From Caballeronia turbans (GTDB lineage: Bacteria > Pseudomonadota > Gammaproteobacteria > Burkholderiales > Burkholderiaceae), in the NCBI GenBank assembly GCA_001544655.2, contig FCOD02000005.1, positions 124,001-188,000 on the forward strand: 64,000 nt of DNA. Direction: 5' to 3'. The notes below the pieces were generated by a model. It searched no databases, was not told the origin of the DNA, and was given only the letters and a program-made list of their open reading frames with translations. The translations under genes and the position numbers were made by a program. Below are positions 1 to 7,538 of this stretch, one piece after another (the first letter of the stretch is position 1; every line of letters begins with the position of its first letter).

Positions 1-234
1 ATGCGGCCATGGATGCCTCTTGGCTGCGCGCGCAGATGGAGTCGATTGCCGCAGTCTTGCGCACGCGAAGCGCAGCGTCATTGGCTCGGCGCACAATCTT
101 GCGGCGAACACCGGGCGGCAGCGAACCCGCGCCTTGCCGGATAAAATGAGCGTTCGTGCGTCGGTCCGCCGCGTGACGAACCGCAAGACGACACCCCACG
201 ACGCCTTCCTTTCGAACTCCCACAAGCCCCGTTC
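1..234. other. Unassigned left-edge region
   Basis: No gene can be assigned with confidence here. One plus-strand frame runs open from the window edge to a stop at about 148-150 and could be the C-terminal end of an upstream gene. The opposite strand is also open from a GTG near position 67 leftwards, so a divergent gene start is equally possible. Both frames show the high third-position GC expected of any frame in DNA of this composition. The last 80 bases or so must hold the start signals of the next gene. Confidence 0.3.
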
Positions 235-1077
235 GTGAATTTCGACGACTATTGCCAGCAAAAGGCCGCCCCTGAAGGGTCGGGCACGTACTACGCGCTG
301 CGCCGCGCGCCGGCCGCGAGTCAGCCGCTTCTGACCGCGCTCTACGCGCTCTATCGCGAACTCGAAGAGACCGTGAAGGAAACCAGCGATCCGACCATCG
401 GCCGTACGAAGCACGCCTGGTGGCAGAGCGAGCTCGGCCGGCTTGATGGCGGCGAGCCGACGCACCCGGTCACCAAAGCGTTGCAGGCGCATGCGGGCGA
501 TGCCGCGCATCCGGTTCTGGACGATGCCGGGCGCGCGTCGCTCGCCGCGGTCGTCGACGGTTTCGGCATGGACCTGGATCAGGCGCGCTATCTAGACTGG
601 CCCGGTTTCAAGCGTTATCTCGATCAGACGGGCGGCGCGTTCGCGACGGCGCTTGCACGTGCGAGCGCGCGCGATCCGGACCAGGCCGACGCGTGGTCCG
701 CCCCGCTCGGTTCGGCGCTGCTGCTCGCCGAGCGCGTTCAGGAGGTCGGCGGCGATGCGCGCAACGGCCGCATCTATATCCCGATCGACGAGTTGCAGCG
801 CTTCAGCGTGACGGCCGCCGACGTCATCAATCGCAAGTACGGCGATGCCTTCACGGATCTCATGCGCTTTCAGACCGGCCGCGCCCGGCAAGCGCTCAAC
901 GATGCATTGGACGCCATTCCCGCTTCGGAACGCGCGACGCAGCGCGTGTTGCGCGCGCAGGCCGCGTTGTCGCTCGCGCTTTTCGACGAGATCGAACGCG
1001 AAAACTTTCAGGTGCTGCATCAACGCATCGCGCTCACGCCGATCCGCAAGTTGTGGATCACATGGCGCACGCGTTAG
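235..1077 (+). CDS. Squalene/phytoene synthase family-like protein with altered Asp motifs
   Basis: The 280-residue product has the helical layout of the squalene/phytoene synthase (isoprenoid synthase) family. It carries a recognisable TKHAWWQSEL segment (related to the family's LxWWR motif) and a GGDARNGRIYIP segment matching the second substrate motif. However, the first Asp-rich motif, normally DxxxD, reads RELEETVKE. The second reads QEVGGD rather than DVGED. It may therefore not make squalene. An assembly-factor-like role, as for NDUFAF6 homologues of this fold, is possible. The start is GTG, directly before NFDDY. It converges on the following minus-strand gene with a 4-bp overlap. The family call is firm, the function is not. 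Confidence 0.75.
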   Translation: MNFDDYCQQKAAPEGSGTYYALRRAPAASQPLLTALYALYRELEETVKETSDPTIGRTKHAWWQSELGRLDGGEPTHPVTKALQAHAGDAAHPVLDDAGRASLAAVVDGFGMDLDQARYLDWPGFKRYLDQTGGAFATALARASARDPDQADAWSAPLGSALLLAERVQEVGGDARNGRIYIPIDELQRFSVTAADVINRKYGDAFTDLMRFQTGRARQALNDALDAIPASERATQRVLRAQAALSLALFDEIERENFQVLHQRIALTPIRKLWITWRTR

Positions 1078-1988
1078 ACGCGAAGAATCGGTAGCGGCTC
1101 GAAGCGGGCTCCAAGGATCGATGCGGAACCGCTTTGCCAACATGCGTCGAGGACCATCGCATACAGTCTTCTGAAGTCGATGCCGACGGGCAAGCCGCCG
1201 TCCGCGTCGAGTCGATCGAGTCGTGGCGGCATGCCGAACAGGCCGCCGCGCACGCCTCCACCCATTAGGAAATGCGCCGCAGCCGCGCCGTGGTCCGTGC
1301 CGCCCGCGGCATTCTCGCGCGCGGCGCGTCCGAATTCCGAACGCGTCATCACGAGCGTGCGGGCCCACGCGCCGGACGCGATCAACGACGCGCGCAGCGA
1401 TGCGAGTCCTTCAGCCAGCCGGGCAAGACACGCCGCATGCCGACGCGCCTGATTCTCGTGCGTATCGAAGCCGTGCAGCGCGAGGCGGACGACGTTGACT
1501 TCGTGAGACGAGGCGCGCGCGACGGCGTCGCATGCGGCGTTGAACGTCGCAACCTCGGTGATGACGCTCACGCGATCGAGCCAGCCATCGGCACGATATT
1601 CATCCGCGTGCGACGCGGTATCCCAGATCTGGCGCGAGCGGTAATGCGACCGGTTGGGCGCGTCATAGCCAACCCCCTGCACGATCGCCAGATCGTTCGC
1701 GCGCCACGCGCTCATCAACGGCGACAGCGACGGATGCAAGGCCGTGCGGATATCGAGCGGCAATGCCTGATCTCTGGATATCGCGAGATTGGGCCTCACT
1801 GCGCGATACAGAGGATCGGCAAAAGGAATGACGGTGTTCAGCCCGTCGTTGCCGCCGTCGAGATCGACGAGCACGAGCGAGCGAATGAAAGAGGAAGAAC
1901 CGGAATGTGCGATAGCGAACGCTTCCCCTGCGCTGCCCGCACAACCCGCGAAGGCGCCGGCAATCGAGAGGAATTGACGTCGGTTCAT
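1074..1988 (-). CDS. DUF1501 domain protein, probably Tat-exported
   Basis: The 304-residue protein starts with NRRQFLSIAG, a twin-arginine-like signal, followed by an Ala-rich hydrophobic stretch, so export through Tat is likely. LDGGNDGLNTV near residue 45 and LHGFDTHENQ near residue 175 are hallmarks of DUF1501, a sulfatase/alkaline-phosphatase-fold family of unknown function. Family members I know are usually nearer 380-400 residues. The stretch between the WDTAS segment and FDTH looks shortened here. The gene lies 15 bp downstream of a small secreted-protein gene on the same strand. A DUF1800 gene, the common partner of DUF1501, is not present next to it. Confidence 0.8.
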   Translation of the reverse strand: MNRRQFLSIAGAFAGCAGSAGEAFAIAHSGSSSFIRSLVLVDLDGGNDGLNTVIPFADPLYRAVRPNLAISRDQALPLDIRTALHPSLSPLMSAWRANDLAIVQGVGYDAPNRSHYRSRQIWDTASHADEYRADGWLDRVSVITEVATFNAACDAVARASSHEVNVVRLALHGFDTHENQARRHAACLARLAEGLASLRASLIASGAWARTLVMTRSEFGRAARENAAGGTDHGAAAAHFLMGGGVRGGLFGMPPRLDRLDADGGLPVGIDFRRLYAMVLDACWQSGSASILGARFEPLPILRV

Positions 1989-2003
1989 CGCGGGTCGCGC
2001 CGC

Positions 2004-2369
2004 TTACCGCTTGTAGAGATCGCGCACCGCTTCTTCGATGTGCTGCCTTAGGAGACGCCGCTCGTCAGCGGTCATTACCGTGTGACGCGGCGGGCGCGCG
2101 GGCGGTGTCTGATCGACCTGCTGGATAGGCTGCATGGCCGGCGTTTTCGGATCGTGGCTCGAAGGAGCCGAGCTTTTACTCACGCGTTGCTGGGCGCGAA
2201 TCATGCGGCCATCGAAACGATTCGGTGAACCGGTGATGCCGCGATCGAAGCCCGCCGACTGTGCATAGACGTGAGGTGTGCTCAGTACTGCGTAGAGCGC
2301 ACTGGCAAGAAGTGTCTTTCTGAAGATGCGCTCGGTGCGCACGGGTCCGCGCTGCCGCGCTCCCTTCAT
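2004..2369 (-). CDS. Small secreted hypothetical protein
   Basis: The 121-residue protein has a basic N-terminus, then a hydrophobic core (LLASALYAVLS) ending at VYAQS, which reads as a Sec signal peptide with cleavage near AQS. The middle is Pro/Ser/Gln-rich and probably disordered. The C-terminus has a charged helix, DERRLLRQHIEEAVRDLYKR. The ATG at 2369 is chosen because an AAGGGA Shine-Dalgarno sequence sits 6-7 nt before it; an ATG at 2393 lacks one. It is followed by the DUF1501 gene and is probably co-transcribed with it. No function can be assigned. Confidence 0.65.
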   Translation of the reverse strand: MKGARQRGPVRTERIFRKTLLASALYAVLSTPHVYAQSAGFDRGITGSPNRFDGRMIRAQQRVSKSSAPSSHDPKTPAMQPIQQVDQTPPARPPRHTVMTADERRLLRQHIEEAVRDLYKR

Positions 2370-2543
2370 GTTGTTCCCTTCGTTGCTCGACAACCGGACA
2401 GCCTCATTCTTTTCGCGCGCGTCGCGCCATGGCTTGGTCGGGCCGCATGACGCGCTGGTCTAATGGAGTATCTACCGAATGGCGGGCTTAGGTAAAGCAG
2501 TGTACGCACCAAACCCTTAGGCCGTGCCACAGGCTCCGTAAAT

Positions 2544-2579
2544 TTTGTAACCAACTGTTACACTTGCTTTTGTTACAAA
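2544..2579. promoter_or_regulatory. GTTACA-type repeat cluster upstream of ompR
   Basis: TTTGTAAC (2544-2551) is the inverted copy of GTTACAAA (2572-2579). TGTTACA also occurs twice in direct orientation (2556-2562 and 2571-2577), 15 bp apart. The cluster ends 34 bp before the ompR start codon. GTAACA is the core of known OmpR-binding sequences in enterobacteria, so autoregulation is a reasonable guess. The repeats are seen directly; the regulator is inferred. Confidence 0.45.
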
Positions 2580-2613
2580 CTCGGCGTTTGATCAAACGCG
2601 CTAAGATGCCGCC

Positions 2614-3339
2614 ATGGAAACCAAGAACCCTTCAAAAATTCTCGTCGTCGACGACGATCCGCGCCTGCGCGATCTGCTGCGGCGCTACCTCGGTGAACAG
2701 GGCTTCAACGTGTACGTCGCAGAAAACGCACCGTCGATGAACAAGCTCTGGGTGCGCGAGCGTTTCGATCTGCTCGTGCTCGATCTGATGCTGCCCGGCG
2801 AAGACGGCCTTTCCATCTGCCGGCGTCTGCGCGGCAGCAACGATCGCACGCCGATCATCATGCTCACCGCGAAGGGTGAAGATGTCGATCGCATCGTCGG
2901 ACTCGAAATGGGTGCGGACGACTATCTGCCGAAGCCATTCAATCCGCGCGAGCTCGTCGCGCGCATTCATGCGGTGCTGCGTCGCCAGACGCCGTCCGAA
3001 TTGCCGGGCGCGCCGTCGGAAACCACTGAAGTGTTCGAGTTCGGCGAATTCGCCCTGAATCTCGCGACGCGCACGCTCACGAAAAATGGCCAGGAAATTC
3101 CGCTGACCACCGGCGAGTTTTCGGTGCTGAAGGTGTTTGCGCGTCATCCGCGTCAGCCGCTCTCGCGCGAAAAGCTGATGGAGCTTGCGCGCGGACGTGA
3201 ATATGAAGTGTTCGACCGGAGTCTCGACGTGCAGATCTCGCGTCTGCGCAAGCTGATCGAGCCCGACCCCAGCAGCCCGCGTTTCATTCAGACTGTATGG
3301 GGCCTGGGCTACGTCTTCATTCCCGACGGCGCAGCCTGA
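2614..3339 (+). CDS. ompR: OmpR-family response regulator
   Basis: The 241-residue protein has an N-terminal receiver domain with the acidic pocket VVDDD near residue 13, phosphoacceptor Asp57 in VLDLMLPGEDG, and the conserved Lys in YLPKPFNPREL. A C-terminal winged-helix DNA-binding domain follows, with the motif VWGLGYVF near the end. Length and both domains match OmpR. The sensor kinase gene follows after a 61-bp gap, so the pair is probably one operon controlling envelope or osmotic response genes. The cluster of GTTACA repeats just upstream suggests self-regulation. Confidence 0.93.
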   Translation: METKNPSKILVVDDDPRLRDLLRRYLGEQGFNVYVAENAPSMNKLWVRERFDLLVLDLMLPGEDGLSICRRLRGSNDRTPIIMLTAKGEDVDRIVGLEMGADDYLPKPFNPRELVARIHAVLRRQTPSELPGAPSETTEVFEFGEFALNLATRTLTKNGQEIPLTTGEFSVLKVFARHPRQPLSREKLMELARGREYEVFDRSLDVQISRLRKLIEPDPSSPRFIQTVWGLGYVFIPDGAA

Positions 3340-3400
3340 TCGACACTGAGCGAGTTTCGCCACGCTTTCTCCCCTCTACCGAGCTGAACCCGACAGACCC

Positions 3401-4765
3401 ATGCGCATCGACAGGCGGCTACTGGCGCTCGCGTTCGGCGGCCTGTTCTGGCGAACCTTCGCGCTGATCGCGCTGCTCATCGCCGTCAGTCTCACGGCGT
3501 GGTTTCAGAGCTTTCGCGTGATCGAGCGCGAACCGCGCGCACAGCGCGTGGCGCTCCAGCTCGTCGCCGTGGTCAAGCTCACGCGCACCGCCCTGCTCTA
3601 CTCCGACCCCGATCTGCGTCGCGCGCTGCTTCAGGATCTGGAGAGCAACGAGGGCGTGCGTGTGTATCCGCGCGAGACCACCGATAAATACAAGCTGCAA
3701 CCCGACGAATCGCTCAACCGGCTGATTGAGCGCGACGTGCGCGGCCGGCTCGGCAACGAGACGATCATCGCGCAATCGGTGAACGACATTCCGGGCGTCT
3801 GGATCAGCTTCAAGATCGACGACGACGATTACTGGGTCGCGCTCGACCGCGATCAGCTCGACACCGTCACCGGCCTGCAATGGGCCGGCTGGGGCGTGTT
3901 CGCACTCGCGCTGTCGCTGTTCGGCGCGGCGTTCATCACGAGTCTCGTGAACCGGCCATTCGCGCGCCTCGCGCTCGCAGCGCGCAAGGTCGGCTCGGGG
4001 CAGTCGCCGGAGCCCTTGCCCGAGCGCGGCATGGGCGTCGCAGCTGAAACGAATCGAAGCTTCAACCAGATGGTGCAGGATCTCGAGCAGCTCGAAGCGG
4101 ATCGCGCCCTGATGCTCGCGGGCATTTCGCACGACTTGCGCACGCCGCTTGCACGCCTGCGTCTCGAGACGGAAATGAGCCCGTCGGACGAAGCGACCAA
4201 GCTCGCGATGATCGACGACATCGAGCAGATGGACATGATCATCGGCCGCTTCCTGGACTACGCGCGGCCGATGCAGCGCATGCCCGAAGCGGTGGATCTT
4301 TCGATGATCGCAAGCGAGCTTGCCGCGCGCTTTCAGGCCGACGACGGCGTCGTGATGCGCACCGATCTCGCGCAGGGCGCCGTGATCGAAGGCGATCCGA
4401 CAGATGCCCGCCGCGTCGTCGGCAATTTGCTCGAGAACGCGCGCAAGTACGGACGTAGCGAGCAGGACGACATAGCACGCATCACGCTGCAGACGCGGGT
4501 CGCGCATGGCAAGGTGGAACTTTCCGTGATGGACGAAGGCCGCGGCATTCCCGACGATCAGGTCGCGCTCATCACACGCCCGTTCTATCGCGTCGATACT
4601 GCGCGCACGCAGGCGAACGGCACGGGTCTCGGCATGGCCATCGTTCAGCGCCTGGTCACGCGTCAACGCGGCACTTTGCGGCTGCGCAACCGCACCCCGC
4701 TTCCCGGCTTCGAAGTGACCATCGATTTCCCGCCGATGAAAGGCGGCGCGCGCTTCGACGGTTAG
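3401..4765 (+). CDS. envZ: Sensor histidine kinase, EnvZ-like
   Basis: The 454-residue protein has a first membrane helix near residues 15-35, a sensor segment of about 130 residues, a second helix near residues 160-180 and a HAMP-type linker. The H-box GISHDLRTPLAR puts the phosphorylated His at about residue 244. The ATPase domain follows, with N-box GNLLENARKYG, DEGRGIP and GTGLGMAIV. It is next to the OmpR-family regulator and is its likely partner. The sensed signal cannot be read from sequence. The EnvZ name rests on domain order and context. Confidence 0.88.
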   Translation: MRIDRRLLALAFGGLFWRTFALIALLIAVSLTAWFQSFRVIEREPRAQRVALQLVAVVKLTRTALLYSDPDLRRALLQDLESNEGVRVYPRETTDKYKLQPDESLNRLIERDVRGRLGNETIIAQSVNDIPGVWISFKIDDDDYWVALDRDQLDTVTGLQWAGWGVFALALSLFGAAFITSLVNRPFARLALAARKVGSGQSPEPLPERGMGVAAETNRSFNQMVQDLEQLEADRALMLAGISHDLRTPLARLRLETEMSPSDEATKLAMIDDIEQMDMIIGRFLDYARPMQRMPEAVDLSMIASELAARFQADDGVVMRTDLAQGAVIEGDPTDARRVVGNLLENARKYGRSEQDDIARITLQTRVAHGKVELSVMDEGRGIPDDQVALITRPFYRVDTARTQANGTGLGMAIVQRLVTRQRGTLRLRNRTPLPGFEVTIDFPPMKGGARFDG

Positions 4766-4822
4766 ACTTGGCTCCCGTCGACGGTTTCGTCAGAATCTAT
4801 CCGACTCGTTAGTTAAAAACTA

Positions 4823-4852
4823 TTGAGTTGATTTTTTAAATAAAGTTAAGAT
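4823..4852 (+). promoter_or_regulatory. Candidate sigma-70 promoter for ahpC
   Basis: TTGAGT (4823-4828) and TAAGAT (4847-4852) are separated by 18 bp in an unusually AT-rich stretch of the otherwise GC-rich 195-bp gap before ahpC. The implied 5' untranslated region is about 100 nt. No clear OxyR site was recognised. Confidence 0.4.
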
Positions 4853-4960
4853 GAACCGGGTTAACGCTCGAGGTCTGGCATGAAAGTGTCACGCGAGCGT
4901 TATGGCGATCCAGTAGTTTGGCTGAGCTTGTCCTTTCAACGATTTCACAGGAGTTACTGC

Positions 4961-5509
4961 ATGAAGACCGTTGGCGATAAAGTCGAAGCATTCACCGTCA
5001 CCGCTGCGAAGCCGGGTTTCAATCATCACGAAGAAAACGGCCAGTCCGCTTTCGAGGAAATCACCGAACAGTCATTCCCTGGCAAGTGGAAGATCATCTA
5101 CTTCTATCCGAAGGACTTTACGTTCGTGTGCCCAACGGAAATCGTCGAGTTCGCGAAGCTGGCGAAGGACTTCGAGGACCGCGACGCGGTGCTGCTCGGC
5201 GGCAGCGTCGATAACGAGTTCGTCAAGCTGGCATGGCGCCGCGAGCACAAGGATTTGAACAGGCTGAACCACTACGCTTTCGGCGACGTGAAAGGCGAAC
5301 TGATCGACCAGCTGGGCGTGCGCGACAAGGAAGCCGGCGTTGCGCTGCGCGCGACCTTCATCGTCGATCCGGACAACGTCATCCAGCATGTGTCCGTCAA
5401 CAACCTGAACGTGGGCCGCAGCCCGGAAGAAGTCCTGCGTATTCTCGACGGCTTGCAAACGGACGAACTGTGCCCGTGCAACCGCGCGGTCGGCGGCTCG
5501 ACGCTGTAA
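4961..5509 (+). CDS. ahpC: Alkyl hydroperoxide reductase C (peroxiredoxin)
   Basis: This 182-residue 2-Cys peroxiredoxin reduces hydrogen peroxide and organic hydroperoxides in the cytoplasm. The peroxidatic Cys57 lies in DFTFVCPTEIVEF and the resolving Cys is C171 or C173 in ELCPCNRAVGG. The ATG at 4961 is preferred because CAGGAG precedes it and it gives the canonical N-terminus; the frame is open upstream to an ATG at 4880 without a ribosome site. It is followed by ahpD. With no ahpF nearby, AhpD is the likely electron donor, as in mycobacterial-type AhpC/AhpD systems. Confidence 0.95.
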   Translation: MKTVGDKVEAFTVTAAKPGFNHHEENGQSAFEEITEQSFPGKWKIIYFYPKDFTFVCPTEIVEFAKLAKDFEDRDAVLLGGSVDNEFVKLAWRREHKDLNRLNHYAFGDVKGELIDQLGVRDKEAGVALRATFIVDPDNVIQHVSVNNLNVGRSPEEVLRILDGLQTDELCPCNRAVGGSTL

Positions 5510-5525
5510 GCGTTTCTCATGCCGC

Positions 5526-5571
5526 AAAGCCCGCTCTCGGCCGAGTGTCCTCGGCCGCGGCGGGCTTTTTT
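5526..5571 (+). terminator. Intrinsic terminator between ahpC and ahpD
   Basis: AAAGCCCGC at 5526-5534 pairs with GCGGGCTTT, enclosing an inner CTCGGCCGAG-type stem, and a run of six T follows. It lies in the 86-bp gap between ahpC and ahpD, so read-through or a separate promoter must set ahpD expression. Confidence 0.85.
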
Positions 5572-5595
5572 AACGCCATCGAACTGGAGAAAACA

Positions 5596-6120
5596 ATGGA
5601 ATTCCTGTCTGCGATCAAGGAACTCGTGCCCGACTACGCGAAGGATATTCGCCTGAACGTGGACGGTACGATTGCCCGCTCGTCGCTCGAAGGCAATGAT
5701 GCGGTCGGCGTCGCGCTTGCCGCCGCCTATGCCGCGAAGGCGACGAAGCTCACCAGCATCATCCGCAACGCGGGCGTACTGTCGCCGGAGGAGACCAACG
5801 CCGCGCTGACCGCCGCCGCGCTGATGGGCATGAACAACGTCTGGTATCCGTATCTGGAAATGGCCGACAACGCGGATCTCAGGACGCAGCCCGCCGGCCT
5901 GCGCATGAATGCCTATGCATCGCACGGCGGCGTCGACAAGCGGCGCTTCGAGATGTACGCGCTGGCGGCATCGATCATCGGCAAGTGCCACTTCTGCGTG
6001 AAGTCGCACTACGAGAATCTCGTGGCAGAGGGCATGTCGACGACGCAACTGCGCGATGTCGGCCGCATCGCGGCGGTGATCAACGCCGTGGCGCTGACGA
6101 TCGAAGCGGAAAAGAGTTGA
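5596..6120 (+). CDS. ahpD: Alkyl hydroperoxidase AhpD
   Basis: The 174-residue protein has the AhpD/carboxymuconolactone decarboxylase fold. The redox motif KCHFCVKSH gives Cys131 and Cys134 with His138; Glu119 in RRFEMYA fits the proton-relay glutamate. AhpD passes electrons, through a lipoyl partner in characterised species, to AhpC. The start at 5596 follows CTGGAGAAAACA, a good ribosome site. It lies downstream of ahpC but behind a strong terminator. Confidence 0.94.
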   Translation: MEFLSAIKELVPDYAKDIRLNVDGTIARSSLEGNDAVGVALAAAYAAKATKLTSIIRNAGVLSPEETNAALTAAALMGMNNVWYPYLEMADNADLRTQPAGLRMNAYASHGGVDKRRFEMYALAASIIGKCHFCVKSHYENLVAEGMSTTQLRDVGRIAAVINAVALTIEAEKS

Positions 6121-6159
6121 ATCTTCGAAGACGCCACGGCTCGACAGCGCGGCGTCGTT

Positions 6160-6651
6160 TTATCCGTCGATCGACGTCCGGCGCAGCAGCACCGCCGCTT
6201 GCGCCTCGATGCCCTCCTTGCGGCCGAGATAGCCCAGCTTCTCGTTCGTTTTGGCCTTGACGTTCACGCGGTCGATCGAGAGATCGAGGTCCGCGGCGAT
6301 GTTCGCGCGCATCGCATCGATATGCGGTGATAGCTTCGGCGCCTGCGCGATGACCGTGCTGTCCACGTTCGCGATGGCGAATCCGGCTTCCGACACGCGC
6401 TTGAACGCCTCGCGCAGCAGCACGCGGCTGTCCGCGCCGGCGAATTCGGTTGCCGTATCCGGAAAATGCCGGCCGATATCGCCGAGCGAAGCCGCACCGA
6501 ACAGCGCATCGGTGATCGCGTGCAGAAGCACGTCGGCGTCGGAATGGCCGAGCAGGCCGCGCTCATAGGGAATCGTCACGCCGCCGATGATGAGCGGGCG
6601 GCCCTCGACGAGCTGGTGGACGTCGTACCCTTGTCCGATTCTGAAATCCAT
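6160..6651 (-). CDS. ispF: 2-C-methyl-D-erythritol 2,4-cyclodiphosphate synthase
   Basis: The 163-residue enzyme forms the cyclic diphosphate in the MEP pathway of isoprenoid synthesis. The metal ligands Asp10 and His12 are in GYDVHQL, with the third His in [26 protein letters not shown] near the C-terminus is also typical. The ATG at 6651 is the canonical MDFRIG start, though the frame stays open further upstream across the end of ispD. It follows ispD by 26 bp, so both are translated from one message. Confidence 0.96.
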   Translation of the reverse strand: MDFRIGQGYDVHQLVEGRPLIIGGVTIPYERGLLGHSDADVLLHAITDALFGAASLGDIGRHFPDTATEFAGADSRVLLREAFKRVSEAGFAIANVDSTVIAQAPKLSPHIDAMRANIAADLDLSIDRVNVKAKTNEKLGYLGRKEGIEAQAAVLLRRTSIDG

Positions 6652-6677
6652 CGATTCAAACCTTGGTTGAGTGTGAG

Positions 6678-7412
6678 TCAGGCGTTCGCGGAAAGGAACG
6701 CGCCCGCGAGCGCGAAATCTTCCGGATAAGTCACCTTGAAGTTGCGCAGGCTGCCCTGAACCAGCTTCGGCGAATGCCCGAGCCATTCGACGGCACTCGC
6801 TTCGTCCGTCAGGTCGTGCCCGTCGTGGCGCGCACGTTCGATCGCTTCGCGCAACATGCCGAGCCGGAACATCTGCGGCGTCTGCGCCTGCCACAGTCCG
6901 TCGCGCGATTCCGTGCGCGCGATGCGCGCTTCGCTTTCGCCGGCAGCGGACGGCACATCGGGCATGTTCGGTGCGACGCGCTTCAACGTATCCGCGAGCG
7001 GCAGGGCGAGAATACCGCCGACCGTATCATCGCGCAGTTCCGCGACAAGTTTGCGAATCAGCTCCGGCGTGATGCCGGGGCGCGCAGCGTCGTGCACGAG
7101 AACCCAGTCGTCCTCGCGCGCGCCGAATTTCGCGAGCGCGATGAGCCCGTTGTACACCGACGCCTGCCGCGAGGCGCCGCCGCAGCGCTCCACCGCGAAA
7201 CGCAGTCCGGCGAAGCGGCGGGCGTCGAAATGGTTGTCGTCCGGTGCGAGCACGACGAGTGTCTGCGAGAATTCGGAGCACGCGTCGAACGCTGCGAGCG
7301 AATACGCGAGCATCGGGCGGCCCGCGACAGTCTGGTATTGCTTCGGCATCGGCGCGCCGGATCGGCTGCCGGTTCCGGCGCAGGGAATCAGTGAGAACAG
7401 GCGCGAAGTCAC
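6678..7412 (-). CDS. ispD: 2-C-methyl-D-erythritol 4-phosphate cytidylyltransferase
   Basis: The 244-residue enzyme couples CTP to MEP in the isoprenoid pathway. The N-terminal nucleotide-binding loop is [12 protein letters not shown], followed by [13 protein letters not shown], and [10 protein letters not shown] marks the CTP/metal site. The chosen start is GTG at 7412 (encoding [10 protein letters not shown]); the frame continues upstream without a better start. A short acidic insertion around [13 protein letters not shown] makes it slightly longer than usual. It is upstream of ispF in a two-gene operon and divergent from mfd. Confidence 0.94.
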   Translation of the reverse strand: MTSRLFSLIPCAGTGSRSGAPMPKQYQTVAGRPMLAYSLAAFDACSEFSQTLVVLAPDDNHFDARRFAGLRFAVERCGGASRQASVYNGLIALAKFGAREDDWVLVHDAARPGITPELIRKLVAELRDDTVGGILALPLADTLKRVAPNMPDVPSAAGESEARIARTESRDGLWQAQTPQMFRLGMLREAIERARHDGHDLTDEASAVEWLGHSPKLVQGSLRNFKVTYPEDFALAGAFLSANA

Positions 7413-7538
7413 GGGCGAATAATGTGGGCAAGTCAAAGTTGAAGCCCGGATTTTATAATAGGTCCTTCGCGACCACGTCCCGCACACGTCGGTTCGACTC
7501 CCGAACCCGCGTTCGCCGGACGGCTCCACGCACACTCT

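Noticed and set aside
6652-6894. N-terminal extension of IspF
   Set aside because: The frame is open upstream, but it runs across the end of ispD and is Arg/Ala-rich; MDFRIG is the family start.
7490-7515. GGTTCGACTCC, resembling a tRNA T-loop
   Set aside because: No acceptor, anticodon or D-arm could be fitted around it; it lies in the mfd leader.
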